Shown: in pieces, positions 18,786 through 26,137 of the stretch | Layout of the letters: every line of letters starts with the position of its first letter | Numbering within the stretch: position 1 is the first letter of the stretch | DNA from: Gracilimonas sp046602855 | Lineage (GTDB): Bacteria; Bacteroidota; Rhodothermia; Balneolales; Balneolaceae | Reading direction: 5' to 3' | Assembly: GCF_046602855.1 (NCBI RefSeq) | Contig: NZ_JBKINJ010000001.1 | Coordinates: 868,001 to 932,000, forward strand | DNA length: 64,000 nt | Notes under the pieces: generated by a model | The model's input: only the letters and a program-made list of their open reading frames with translations | Told to the model about the DNA's origin: nothing | The model's database searches: none | Position numbers and translations under genes: made by a program

Positions 18786-19112
18786 TCAGGATTTAGATTT
18801 TTTGGTATTCAAAAAACTTATAACTGATACACCCCATATCAAGATCCAGGCACCACCTAAATATAAATTTTCAACATAAAATAGGATCGCAACTGTTAAA
18901 CCATAAACAAGGTGATAGAACAGGGGAGGAGCCGATGTTTTATTGGCCTTACTGTTAAGTGTGGGCATTACAAAGGTAAGTAACTTGCTAATTAACAATA
19001 AGACTGTATAAACCCAAAGAACGATGTTCAGGACATCATTGGGATAAAAAGCATATAGTGCGATAATTAGAAGAACAACTACATCGAGATAGGCGTCTTT
19101 AAGCCATTTCAT
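18786..19112 (-). CDS. Small four-helix membrane protein, unknown
   Basis: 108 residues, largely hydrophobic, with about four membrane segments (near residues 8-22, 27-45, 67-82 and 86-102) and a lysine-rich C-terminus. I do not recognise the family. It sits 5 bases after the cold-shock gene stop and 8 bases before the PagL-like start, so it should be cotranscribed with them. Confidence 0.7.
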   Translation of the reverse strand: MKWLKDAYLDVVVLLIIALYAFYPNDVLNIVLWVYTVLLLISKLLTFVMPTLNSKANKTSAPPLFYHLVYGLTVAILFYVENLYLGGAWILIWGVSVISFLNTKKSKS

Positions 19113-19117
19113 TAATA

Positions 19118-19351
19118 TTATTCTACCTGATCTTGTATTGGATTAAGAGATACTACTTCTTTGGCATGAAGACCTTTATCGCCCTCGTCCAAATGGAATT
19201 CAACTTCTTCACCTCGCCTCAGCTTTTTAAATCCATCTGCCTGAATTTCAGAGTAATGAACAAAGGCGTCTTCACCTGTATCAGTACTTATAAATCCATA
19301 ACCTTTGGTATTGTGAAACCACTTAACCGTACCCTTTTGCTTGTCTGACAT
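19118..19351 (-). CDS. Cold-shock-domain RNA-binding protein (CspA family)
   Basis: 77 residues, standard CSD length. RNP1 KGYGFIS and RNP2 DAFVHYSE are intact, within GTVKWFHNTKGYGF. CSD proteins bind single-stranded RNA/DNA and melt RNA structure. It is the first gene of the four-gene minus-strand unit. An AT-rich leader of roughly 100 bases precedes it, which would allow cold-dependent mRNA structure, although none was worked out here. Confidence 0.96.
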   Translation of the reverse strand: MSDKQKGTVKWFHNTKGYGFISTDTGEDAFVHYSEIQADGFKKLRRGEEVEFHLDEGDKGLHAKEVVSLNPIQDQVE

Positions 19352-19468
19352 AAACCCAAAAATTAATTAATGTTAACTAAGTGAATAACTAACAAATGTT
19401 ACCCATAACTAAGGCTAAAATAATTTTTGAGAACAATACAATCAACAGTAACCTGTAATTAGTTACTA

Positions 19469-20062
19469 TTATCGAATTCTGAGTTCCTCAATCCATATCG
19501 TCATTCCGTCAGAATTCTTGGTCGATGTCAGTTCTGTTTGGGATCTAAGAATCATTTCATCCTCAGTTTCCATATCTACAATAAGTCCTTTAACATATAT
19601 TATATGACCGTCTCTAAGTGTTTTTATTTTTTCACCTATATCGGACGTTGATGGAATAAGATGCCATAGATCGCTTTCTGCGTAAATAGTGTTTAGTGGA
19701 AGTGGAGGGCGTGTCAGATCCAGCTTAAATGAGCGGTCTTTTAAAGAGTAGAAGATGTACTCAAGATTTCTTTCGTCAGAAAGTTGATTCCATCCCACCA
19801 TAGCATCGGCAGGAGCATATTTAGTGATACTGTCAAAGAAATATCGTTTCCGTTTTATGATCAATACTTCGCCTTCAATCACTTTTTTAGGAGTTACCTT
19901 GGTTCCTTTAAAAGTAAATGGCTCTTGCCAGGTCAACCTTTCTATATCGGGTGCATTTTTCACCATGACTCCCGGTCCGCGGTCGACAGGGAATGTCGAG
20001 TAGACAATATAACTGGCAGCTACAAATACACAGAAAACTAAATACTTTACCATAACTTTCAC
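19469..20062 (-). CDS. Membrane-anchored or exported protein, unknown
   Basis: 197 residues. The N-terminal hydrophobic stretch at residues 5-22 is a signal peptide or anchor. The rest is soluble and beta-rich, with no motif I can assign. The C-terminal part IKTLRDGHIIYVKGLIVDME followed by MTIWIEELRIR recalls an OB-like strand pattern, which is only an impression. It stands alone, between the cold-shock gene leader and the tRNA gene. Confidence 0.6.
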   Translation of the reverse strand: MKVMVKYLVFCVFVAASYIVYSTFPVDRGPGVMVKNAPDIERLTWQEPFTFKGTKVTPKKVIEGEVLIIKRKRYFFDSITKYAPADAMVGWNQLSDERNLEYIFYSLKDRSFKLDLTRPPLPLNTIYAESDLWHLIPSTSDIGEKIKTLRDGHIIYVKGLIVDMETEDEMILRSQTELTSTKNSDGMTIWIEELRIR

Positions 20063-20249
20063 CTTATTTATTTTCTTACAAGAGAGCCGTTGACCGTTTA
20101 CGTTACAGATTTATTATGATCTTATAATGTTTGGCAGTTACAATGTTCCCGATTTCTAATGATCAAGTATTTAATTTTCAGTGAATTATTTGTGTAAATA
20201 CACATTGTTATTTACAGATAGGAAACCGTATCTTTTAAGCCTTCCAAAA

Positions 20250-20331
20250 GCCAAAGTGGCGGAATTGGTAGACGCGCGCGACTCAAAATCGCGTTCCTTC
20301 GGGAGTGTGGGTTCGAGTCCCACCTTTGGTA
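20250..20331 (+). tRNA. tRNA-Leu(CAA)
   Basis: 82 nt. The acceptor stem GCCAAAG pairs with CTTTGGT (closing G-U), followed by discriminator A. The D-arm includes GGTAGACGC. The anticodon stem CGCGA/TCGCG encloses loop CTCAAAA with anticodon CAA. A long class II variable arm (TTCCTTCGGGAGT) and T-arm GTGGG-TTCGAGT-CCCAC complete it. The CCA end is not encoded and must be added. It reads UUG codons. Confidence 0.98.
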
Positions 20332-20336
20332 CTAAG

Positions 20337-20365
20337 GCCTTGCAGGTTTCTGTGAGGCTTTTTTT
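20337..20365 (+). terminator. Intrinsic terminator of tRNA-Leu
   Basis: A 9-base stem GCCTTGCAG / CTGTGAGGC (two G-U pairs) with a GTTT loop is followed directly by seven T. It begins five bases after the tRNA end. Confidence 0.9.
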
Positions 20366-20492
20366 ATTTCTTATCTATGGCACATTAAAAACTGCAAAGT
20401 TTTATAGAAAGTAGCGAGTTATTTGTAGCATCAGGTTCATTTATTTTTATTTTAAGTGGAAATATTAATAAAACCACAATTAAATAGGTGTT

Positions 20493-22403
20493 ATGAGTAA
20501 TTACCACATAAAAAGTTTAGAGGAGTATTTTAAGGTTTATCGCCACTCAATCAGAGAGCCTGAGATATTTTGGTCTGAGATTGCTGAAGAGCATTTTACC
20601 TGGCGTAAAGGTTGGGACAATGTGTTAGAATGGGATTTTGGTAAACCTGAAATAAAGTGGTTTGAAGGTTCTAAACTCAATATTACTGAAAATTGTATCG
20701 ACCGGCACCTGCTTGCCAAAGGAGATAGAACAGCTATACTGTTTGAACCGAACGATCCGGATGATGAAGCTGAACATATCAGTTACTCTGAATTGCATAA
20801 AAGAGTTAATAAATTTGCCAATGTATTAAAAGATCAGGGCGTTGGCAAAGGAGACAGGGTATGCATCTATCTGCCCATGATTCCTGAATTAGCAGTATCA
20901 ATGCTGGCTTGTGCAAGAATTGGGGCGATACATTCCGTTGTTTTTGCCGGGTTTTCTTCAAAAGCACTGTCTACGCGTATTAAGGATTGTGATGCAAAGA
21001 TTGTGATTACATCAGATGGATCTTACAGGGGACAAAAGACCATTGATCTAAAGGGAATCGTTGATAAAGCTATGAAAGAATGTCCCGATGTAGAATCTGT
21101 CCTGGTAGCCAAACGTATCAAATCTGATATTCGCATGGAAAAAGGACGCGATAAGTGGTTACAGCCATTATTAGATGAGGCTTCAGATGAATGTGAGATC
21201 GAGGTCATGGATGCAGAAGATCCATTATTTATCCTCTATACCTCCGGTTCAACGGGGAAGCCTAAGGGTATGGTTCACACATCGGCAGGGTATATGGTCT
21301 ATACAGCTTATACTTTCAAAAATGTATTTCAGTACCAAAATGATGATGTTTATTGGTGTACTGCAGATATTGGCTGGATCACCGGACACAGTTACATTGT
21401 TTATGGTCCTTTGTTGAACGGTGCAACCTCTGTTATGTTTGAAGGAGTTCCAAACTACCCGGATTTTAGCCGGTTTTGGGAAGTTGTTGAAAAACATAAA
21501 GTGAATCAATTTTATACTGCACCAACGGCCATCCGTGCATTAGCCAAGGAAAACTTATCCTATCTTGAAAAACACGATCTATCATCACTTAAAGTATTAG
21601 GTACAGTTGGTGAACCGATCAATGAAGAAGCTTGGCACTGGTATAATGACAATGTAGGTAATAAAAACAGTCCCATTGTTGATACATGGTGGCAGACAGA
21701 AACCGGAGGTATCATGATATCTCCAATTCCTTATGTGACACCGACCATTCCGACCTTTGCAACTTTACCACTGCCAGGTGTAAAACCGACTTTAATGGAT
21801 GAAAATGGCAATGAGATCAAAGGAAATCAGGTAGAGGGTCGATTATGTATCAAGCATCCTTGGCCGGGTATTGCCAGAACTATCTGGGGCAACCATGAAA
21901 GGTTCAAAAGCACCTATTTCTCAGCTTATGAGAATATGTACTTTACGGGCGATGGCGCCAGACGAGATGCAACAGGGTACTACAGAATTACCGGTAGAGT
22001 AGATGATGTGGTTATAGTATCAGGTCACAACCTTGGTACTGCACCAATTGAAGATTCAATCAATGAACATCCTGCAGTGGCTGAATCTGCTATCGTTGGC
22101 TTTCCACACGAGCTAAAAGGGAATGCCTTATATGGTTTCATTACACTTAAAGAAACCGGAGAGTCCAGAGTTCAGGATAACCTGAGAAAAGAGATCAATC
22201 AAATACTGTCTGAACATATTGGCCCGATCGCTAAGCTTGATAAGATCCAGTTCTGTGAAGCCCTCCCAAAAACGCGTTCAGGTAAGATCATGCGTCGCAT
22301 TCTTCGTAAGATCGCTTCCAACAAAACTGATCAACTTGGGGATGTTTCGACACTACAGGATCCCGAGGTTGTGGAAAAGATCATCGAGGGCAGAATTGTA
22401 TAA
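20493..22403 (+). CDS. acs: Acetyl-CoA synthetase (AMP-forming)
   Basis: 636 residues, typical Acs length. An N-terminal Acs-specific region is followed by the adenylate-forming signature YTSGSTGKPKGM near residue 250, ADIGWITGHSYIVYGPL, the TWWQTETGG motif, TGDGARRD, and the C-terminal PKTRSGKIMRR with the lysine that is regulated by acetylation in this family. It converts acetate, ATP and CoA to acetyl-CoA through acetyl-AMP. It stands alone after the tRNA terminator; a long imperfect hairpin follows it. Confidence 0.98.
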   Translation: MSNYHIKSLEEYFKVYRHSIREPEIFWSEIAEEHFTWRKGWDNVLEWDFGKPEIKWFEGSKLNITENCIDRHLLAKGDRTAILFEPNDPDDEAEHISYSELHKRVNKFANVLKDQGVGKGDRVCIYLPMIPELAVSMLACARIGAIHSVVFAGFSSKALSTRIKDCDAKIVITSDGSYRGQKTIDLKGIVDKAMKECPDVESVLVAKRIKSDIRMEKGRDKWLQPLLDEASDECEIEVMDAEDPLFILYTSGSTGKPKGMVHTSAGYMVYTAYTFKNVFQYQNDDVYWCTADIGWITGHSYIVYGPLLNGATSVMFEGVPNYPDFSRFWEVVEKHKVNQFYTAPTAIRALAKENLSYLEKHDLSSLKVLGTVGEPINEEAWHWYNDNVGNKNSPIVDTWWQTETGGIMISPIPYVTPTIPTFATLPLPGVKPTLMDENGNEIKGNQVEGRLCIKHPWPGIARTIWGNHERFKSTYFSAYENMYFTGDGARRDATGYYRITGRVDDVVIVSGHNLGTAPIEDSINEHPAVAESAIVGFPHELKGNALYGFITLKETGESRVQDNLRKEINQILSEHIGPIAKLDKIQFCEALPKTRSGKIMRRILRKIASNKTDQLGDVSTLQDPEVVEKIIEGRIV

Positions 22404-22419
22404 TAAAGGGAACTTAAAT

Positions 22420-22468
22420 AATAAGTCTTAAAACCTCCGGAGTTAATGATTCTGGAGGTATACTTATT
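22420..22468 (+). terminator. Nested inverted repeat after acs
   Basis: Outer arms AATAAGT (22420-22426) and ACTTATT (22462-22468) flank inner arms ACCTCCGGA and TCTGGAGGT (one G-U pair, 9-base loop). There is no T-run after it, so it may stabilise the acs mRNA 3' end instead of terminating alone. Confidence 0.5.
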
Positions 22469-22528
22469 ATGACATGTTGCTAATATAAAATGAACATTGT
22501 TTATTTAAATTTTAAAACACAAATATAT

Positions 22529-23125
22529 ATGAAGCCTTACTCTTTTTTACTAATTGCCTTGTTATTTACAGTTGGAGCCTGTGGTGAAAAAAGCGATAAA
22601 TCTGAACCGGAAATAACTCTAAATGAGAATGAAAGAAAAGAGTACCGTAAAAAAGGCGGAGAGTTGGCAAGTGCTACACAAAAGGTGCTGGGATCAAATT
22701 TGATGAATGCAATTAAGGAAGGCGGACCTGTCAATGCACTGGAGTTTTGTAAGATTCAGGCTAGTCCTCTGACTGACAGTATGGCAACTGAATTGCAAGC
22801 TCATATCAAAAGGGTCACTGATCAACCAAGAAACCCCAATAATACAGCCAATCAAAGGCAGTTGGAATACATAAATTCTGCTAAAATGAAATTAAACTCA
22901 GGTGAAGAAGTCAAACCTGAAGTCAATGTTATTGATGGAAAGATCACCGGGTATTACCCCATAGTCACTAACCAGCTGTGCATGCAATGTCATGGCAGCA
23001 AAAGCGGTCAGATTAACGATAAGACCTTAGCAAAGATCAAAGAGCTATATCCTGAAGATCAGGCTACAGGTTATGACACAGGTGAGTTACGCGGGATCTG
23101 GGTAGTGGAAATGGAAAAACCTTGA
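22529..23125 (+). CDS. Tll0287-like (DUF3365) haem-binding lipoprotein
   Basis: 198 residues from the ATG at 22529, chosen because it puts the signal peptide at the N-terminus; an in-frame ATG at 22490 would add 13 residues. The lipobox VGAC puts the lipidated cysteine at residue 18. One CxxCH site (CMQCH, residues 151-155) in a YYPIVTNQLCMQCHG context is the DUF3365/Tll0287-like signature. These proteins bind one c-type haem in the periplasm; the redox partner is unknown. It converges on galE with one base between stop codons. Confidence 0.82.
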   Translation: MKPYSFLLIALLFTVGACGEKSDKSEPEITLNENERKEYRKKGGELASATQKVLGSNLMNAIKEGGPVNALEFCKIQASPLTDSMATELQAHIKRVTDQPRNPNNTANQRQLEYINSAKMKLNSGEEVKPEVNVIDGKITGYYPIVTNQLCMQCHGSKSGQINDKTLAKIKELYPEDQATGYDTGELRGIWVVEMEKP

Positions 23126-23126
23126 T

Positions 23127-24137
23127 CTATTTGTAGCCATTTGGGTTATTTGATTGCCATCGCCAGGTATCTTCACACATTTGTCTGATATCACGCTCGG
23201 CCTTCCAATCCAGATCCTTTTCGGCTTTAGATGGATCGGCATAGCACTCTGCAATGTCGCCCGATCGCCGATCAGTGATGACATATGGTACTTCCTTTCC
23301 GGAAGCCTTTTCAAATGCTTTAATCATATCCAATACACTGGTTCCTTTTCCGGTTCCCAGGTTGTGGACAATAAGTCCGGGATTCGTTTCAAGTTTTTCA
23401 AGAGCTTTTAAATGCCCGATGGAAAGATCCACAACGTGTATATAATCTCTAACCCCTGTACCGTCTGGTGTAGGATAGTTACCACCAAATACAGACAGTT
23501 TTTTAAGTTTTCCCACTGCAACTTGTGAGATATAAGGCATAAGGTTATTGGGAATATCATTTGGATCTTCTCCGATGAGACCGCTTACGTGGGCACCAAC
23601 CGGATTAAAGTATCTTAGTAATGATATATTCCATGCCGGATCTGCAATGTGGAGATCTTTGAGTATGTACTCTATAAACAGTTTGGTTCGGCCGTATGGA
23701 TTAGTGGCAGAGAGGGGAAAGTCTTCAGTTATCGGAACGGTTTCAGCATCTCCATAGACTGTAGCTGAGGATGAAAAGACCAGATTTTTAACATTATGCT
23801 CTTGCATGACTTCACAAAGTATGAGAGTACTGCTGATGTTATTGTTGTAATATACTAACGGCTTTTCGACAGATTCTCCGACTGCTTTAAAACCTGCAAA
23901 GTGAATAACCGAATCAATTTGATGATCTTCAAAAATCTTTCTAACACCATCTTTATTTAGTAAGTCTTCTTCGTAGAAAACCACTTTTTCTCCAGTGAGG
24001 TTCTCTACTCGCTTAATGGCCTCATATCGACTATTTGAAAGGTTGTCTATTACAATGACTTTGTGACCGGATTCTAAGAGTTTCAGAACCGTGTGACTTC
24101 CAATATAACCTGCACCACCTGTTACAAATACGTTCAT
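23127..24137 (-). CDS. galE: UDP-glucose 4-epimerase
   Basis: 336 residues, normal for GalE. The NAD-binding GGAGYIGSHT is at residues 7-16, IDNLSNS is present, and the catalytic serine region FSSSATVYG with the Y-x3-K pair NPYGRTK is intact. It interconverts UDP-glucose and UDP-galactose for surface sugars and galactose use. It follows the Hpt gene by 3 bases, so thioesterase-Hpt-galE is likely one transcript. Confidence 0.96.
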   Translation of the reverse strand: MNVFVTGGAGYIGSHTVLKLLESGHKVIVIDNLSNSRYEAIKRVENLTGEKVVFYEEDLLNKDGVRKIFEDHQIDSVIHFAGFKAVGESVEKPLVYYNNNISSTLILCEVMQEHNVKNLVFSSSATVYGDAETVPITEDFPLSATNPYGRTKLFIEYILKDLHIADPAWNISLLRYFNPVGAHVSGLIGEDPNDIPNNLMPYISQVAVGKLKKLSVFGGNYPTPDGTGVRDYIHVVDLSIGHLKALEKLETNPGLIVHNLGTGKGTSVLDMIKAFEKASGKEVPYVITDRRSGDIAECYADPSKAEKDLDWKAERDIRQMCEDTWRWQSNNPNGYK

Positions 24138-24140
24138 ATT

Positions 24141-24491
24141 TTATTTGATTTGCAGTTTTAATTCTTCAACTACCTTATTGCAAATTCTATTTATTTTTTT
24201 TGCAGACATTTCGAGTTCTTCATCCGGTTTCTCGTCCCATAATAAAGTTTTAGCGTATTCATACTCATCTATAATTTGATCTAAACCAAGTAATTGAGCA
24301 ACTGGTTTTATCTTATGACCAGCTTTTCTAAAATTGGTTTCATCTCGAGCCAACAGGTATTTTCTGTAATTACTGCTAAACTCAGTAAACGAATCAACGG
24401 CAGCTTCTGAAAACTCGCTTATGTATTTTTCTTCCCCGTATAGCATTTCTGATAAACTACTAAAGTCTATCAAGGTGGTTTTGTCAGTCAA
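24141..24491 (-). CDS. Stand-alone Hpt-domain phosphotransfer protein (variant motif)
   Basis: 116 residues, predicted all-helical. The motif AGHKIKPVAQLLGL near residues 57-70 aligns with the Hpt active site AHxLKGxAxxLG, giving a candidate phospho-histidine followed by the conserved Lys two residues later. The usual Gly after Lys is Pro here. Hpt proteins relay phosphate between hybrid kinases and response regulators. No kinase is adjacent; the nearest two-component gene is about 19 kb away. It sits 1 base from the thioesterase stop and 3 bases from galE. Confidence 0.7.
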   Translation of the reverse strand: MTDKTTLIDFSSLSEMLYGEEKYISEFSEAAVDSFTEFSSNYRKYLLARDETNFRKAGHKIKPVAQLLGLDQIIDEYEYAKTLLWDEKPDEELEMSAKKINRICNKVVEELKLQIK

Positions 24492-24492
24492 T

Positions 24493-24867
24493 TTATTCTT
24501 CGTTTACAGGTTCTTTGATATTGTGAGGAGTGGGTTTGCCAAATTCATCAAGATGAACGAATACAATCTTCTCAATAGTAATAATATGTTCCTTAGTGAA
24601 TTTATTGCGCACCAAACATTTAACAGTTATTGAGGTGCGGCCAAATTTAACTGTTTCCATGCCTATCTCTATCACTTCTCCCAGTTTAGCTGAGTGAACA
24701 AAGTTGATTTCAGACATATATTTGGTGACGATATTGCCTTTACCAAGTTGACAAAGGACGTAGATAGCAGCTTCTTCATCTATCCAAGAGATGACTGTAC
24801 CGCCAAATAGAGTGCCATGGGCATTTAAATCCTCAGGTTTAATTAATTTTCTACTGAAAAATCTCAT
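24493..24867 (-). CDS. Hotdog-fold acyl-CoA thioesterase (YciA-like)
   Basis: 124 residues from the ATG at 24867; the open frame extends to 24921 but the added 18 residues do not match the family. The hotdog signature NAHGTLFGGTVISWIDEEAA includes the catalytic-type Asp/Glu in the central helix, and GRTSITVKCLV is the later strand. Such enzymes hydrolyse acyl-CoA. It is the first gene of a unit with Hpt and galE and is divergent from parA. Confidence 0.88.
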   Translation of the reverse strand: MRFFSRKLIKPEDLNAHGTLFGGTVISWIDEEAAIYVLCQLGKGNIVTKYMSEINFVHSAKLGEVIEIGMETVKFGRTSITVKCLVRNKFTKEHIITIEKIVFVHLDEFGKPTPHNIKEPVNEE

Positions 24868-24915
24868 ATTATCTTTGTTGATTATTAGTACCTTAAAGAT
24901 AAGGTATAATGATTT

Positions 24916-24932
24916 AATCAAATAATTTGATT
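24916..24932. promoter_or_regulatory. 17-base palindrome in the thioesterase/parA divergent region
   Basis: AATCAAA-TAA-TTTGATT, with perfect 7-base arms. It lies 49 bases upstream of the thioesterase start and about 114 bases before parA. It is an operator candidate, possibly for the RHH protein of the parA operon; this is inference. Confidence 0.4.
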
Positions 24933-24954
24933 TAACAGTGTTAGAATTAATATG

Positions 24955-24976
24955 TTCTATTAGAATATCAATAGAA
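24955..24976. promoter_or_regulatory. Inverted repeat upstream of parA
   Basis: TTCTATT (24955-24961) and AATAGAA (24970-24976) are perfect 7-base arms with an 8-base spacer. A direct repeat TTAGAAT occurs at 24941 and 24960, 19 bases apart. The position, about 70 bases upstream of parA, suits an autoregulatory or centromere-like site. Confidence 0.4.
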
Positions 24977-25045
24977 GTTATTTTATTGTAACAAAGCGAT
25001 TTAATTTTACTCTCTATGTAAAAGAAATATCATGGCTAATAAATT

Positions 25046-25804
25046 ATGAAGACAATAGCACTGACAAACCAAAAGGGTGGTGTTGGTAAAACAACTACAA
25101 CGATCAATCTGGGAGCGGGTTTAGCTAAACTCGGAAAAAAAATATTACTTATAGATCTTGATCCTCAGGCGAATTTGACTTATTCACTGAGAACTCATTC
25201 CCATCGCTTGGATAAAACCATCTACCATGCGCTTAAGGGAGTTGCAACTGTTAAGGATATCTTAGTGGAGCACAATGGGTTTGACTTCTTACCCTCGTCT
25301 CTGGAATTATCAGGTGCTGAATTGGAACTGGCTAGTGAACCCGCAAGAGAAGGTTTGCTGAAAAACGTGATCAAGGATATCGAACATAATTACGACTACG
25401 ATTACGTTTTAATTGATTGCCCTCCAAACCTTGGATTACTTACACTAAATGCCTTTACTGCTGTTGAAGACATTTTCATTGTTCTGCAGTCAGAATATTT
25501 AGCACTTCATGGACTTTCAAAGCTGTTAGATCTTGTAAAGATTGTTCAACAAAGATTGAATAACCAACTTGAAGTAGGTGGTATTATCTGTACAATGTAT
25601 GATAGCCGTAAGAATTTGAACAAAGAAGTAGTAGGGCATATTAAAGACTATTTTGGTCCAAAGGTTTTTAAGACTATTATTAGAGATAATGTAGCATTGG
25701 CAGAGGCTCCAAGTCATCATAAAACAATTTTTGAGTATGATGGCAACAGTGCGGGCGCCGAAGATTATTTTGCACTGGCAAAAGAAGTTAAAAACGGACA
25801 CTAA
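25046..25804 (+). CDS. ParA/Soj-family partition ATPase
   Basis: 252 residues. The deviant Walker A motif KGGVGKTT with the signature lysine is at residues 10-17, Walker A' is LIDLDPQANLT, and Walker B is VLIDCPPNLGLLT. There is no N-terminal DNA-binding extension, so it is a short ParA. ParA ATPases position DNA or protein cargo with a partner protein. The partner here is probably the RHH protein encoded 4 bases downstream, instead of ParB. It is the first gene of a likely operon with recC, recB and recD. Confidence 0.93.
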   Translation: MKTIALTNQKGGVGKTTTTINLGAGLAKLGKKILLIDLDPQANLTYSLRTHSHRLDKTIYHALKGVATVKDILVEHNGFDFLPSSLELSGAELELASEPAREGLLKNVIKDIEHNYDYDYVLIDCPPNLGLLTLNAFTAVEDIFIVLQSEYLALHGLSKLLDLVKIVQQRLNNQLEVGGIICTMYDSRKNLNKEVVGHIKDYFGPKVFKTIIRDNVALAEAPSHHKTIFEYDGNSAGAEDYFALAKEVKNGH

Positions 25805-25808
25805 ACCG

Positions 25809-26087
25809 ATGAGTAAGAAGAAAAGCCTTGGGCATAACCCACTGTCGTATAGTACGAGGGCACATGCTTCATTTGATTTCATTGCTCCTTCCTACAAAGA
25901 GGAGGAGGATAAGGCGGAGTCTGCTCAAGAAGAAAAGAAAGTCAATAAGGTAACTGCCAGTTATTACTTAGAAGAACCTGTTGTAGATAAAGTCAGAAAT
26001 TTGGCTGACCAAAAGGAAACTTCTTACTCAGCTCTCGTAAATAATATCTTAAAACATTCTCTTCGTGATATCACCTCTGATTCATAA
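25809..26087 (+). CDS. Small ribbon-helix-helix protein, probable ParA partner
   Basis: 92 residues from the ATG at 25809; an upstream in-frame ATG would overlap the end of parA. The N-terminus is basic (MSKKKSLGHNPL), residues 30-46 are a charged, disordered-looking linker, and residues 48-85 read as a ribbon-helix-helix domain: a beta strand with alternating residues (TASYYL), then two helices (EPVVDKVRNLADQ and SYSALVNNILKHSL). RHH partners are known for plasmid type Ib ParA systems (ParG, omega). No ParB or HTH is present. recC begins 50 bases later. Confidence 0.75.
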   Translation: MSKKKSLGHNPLSYSTRAHASFDFIAPSYKEEEDKAESAQEEKKVNKVTASYYLEEPVVDKVRNLADQKETSYSALVNNILKHSLRDITSDS

Positions 26088-26137
26088 ATCAGTTTTTTAG
26101 CTTTTCTTTTAATTAATAAGTCCATATTTAATGGACT

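Noticed and set aside
25046..26087. Chromosome origin parAB locus
   Set aside because: There is no ParB, parS, dnaA, gidA or DnaA-box cluster nearby, and the partner is an RHH protein.
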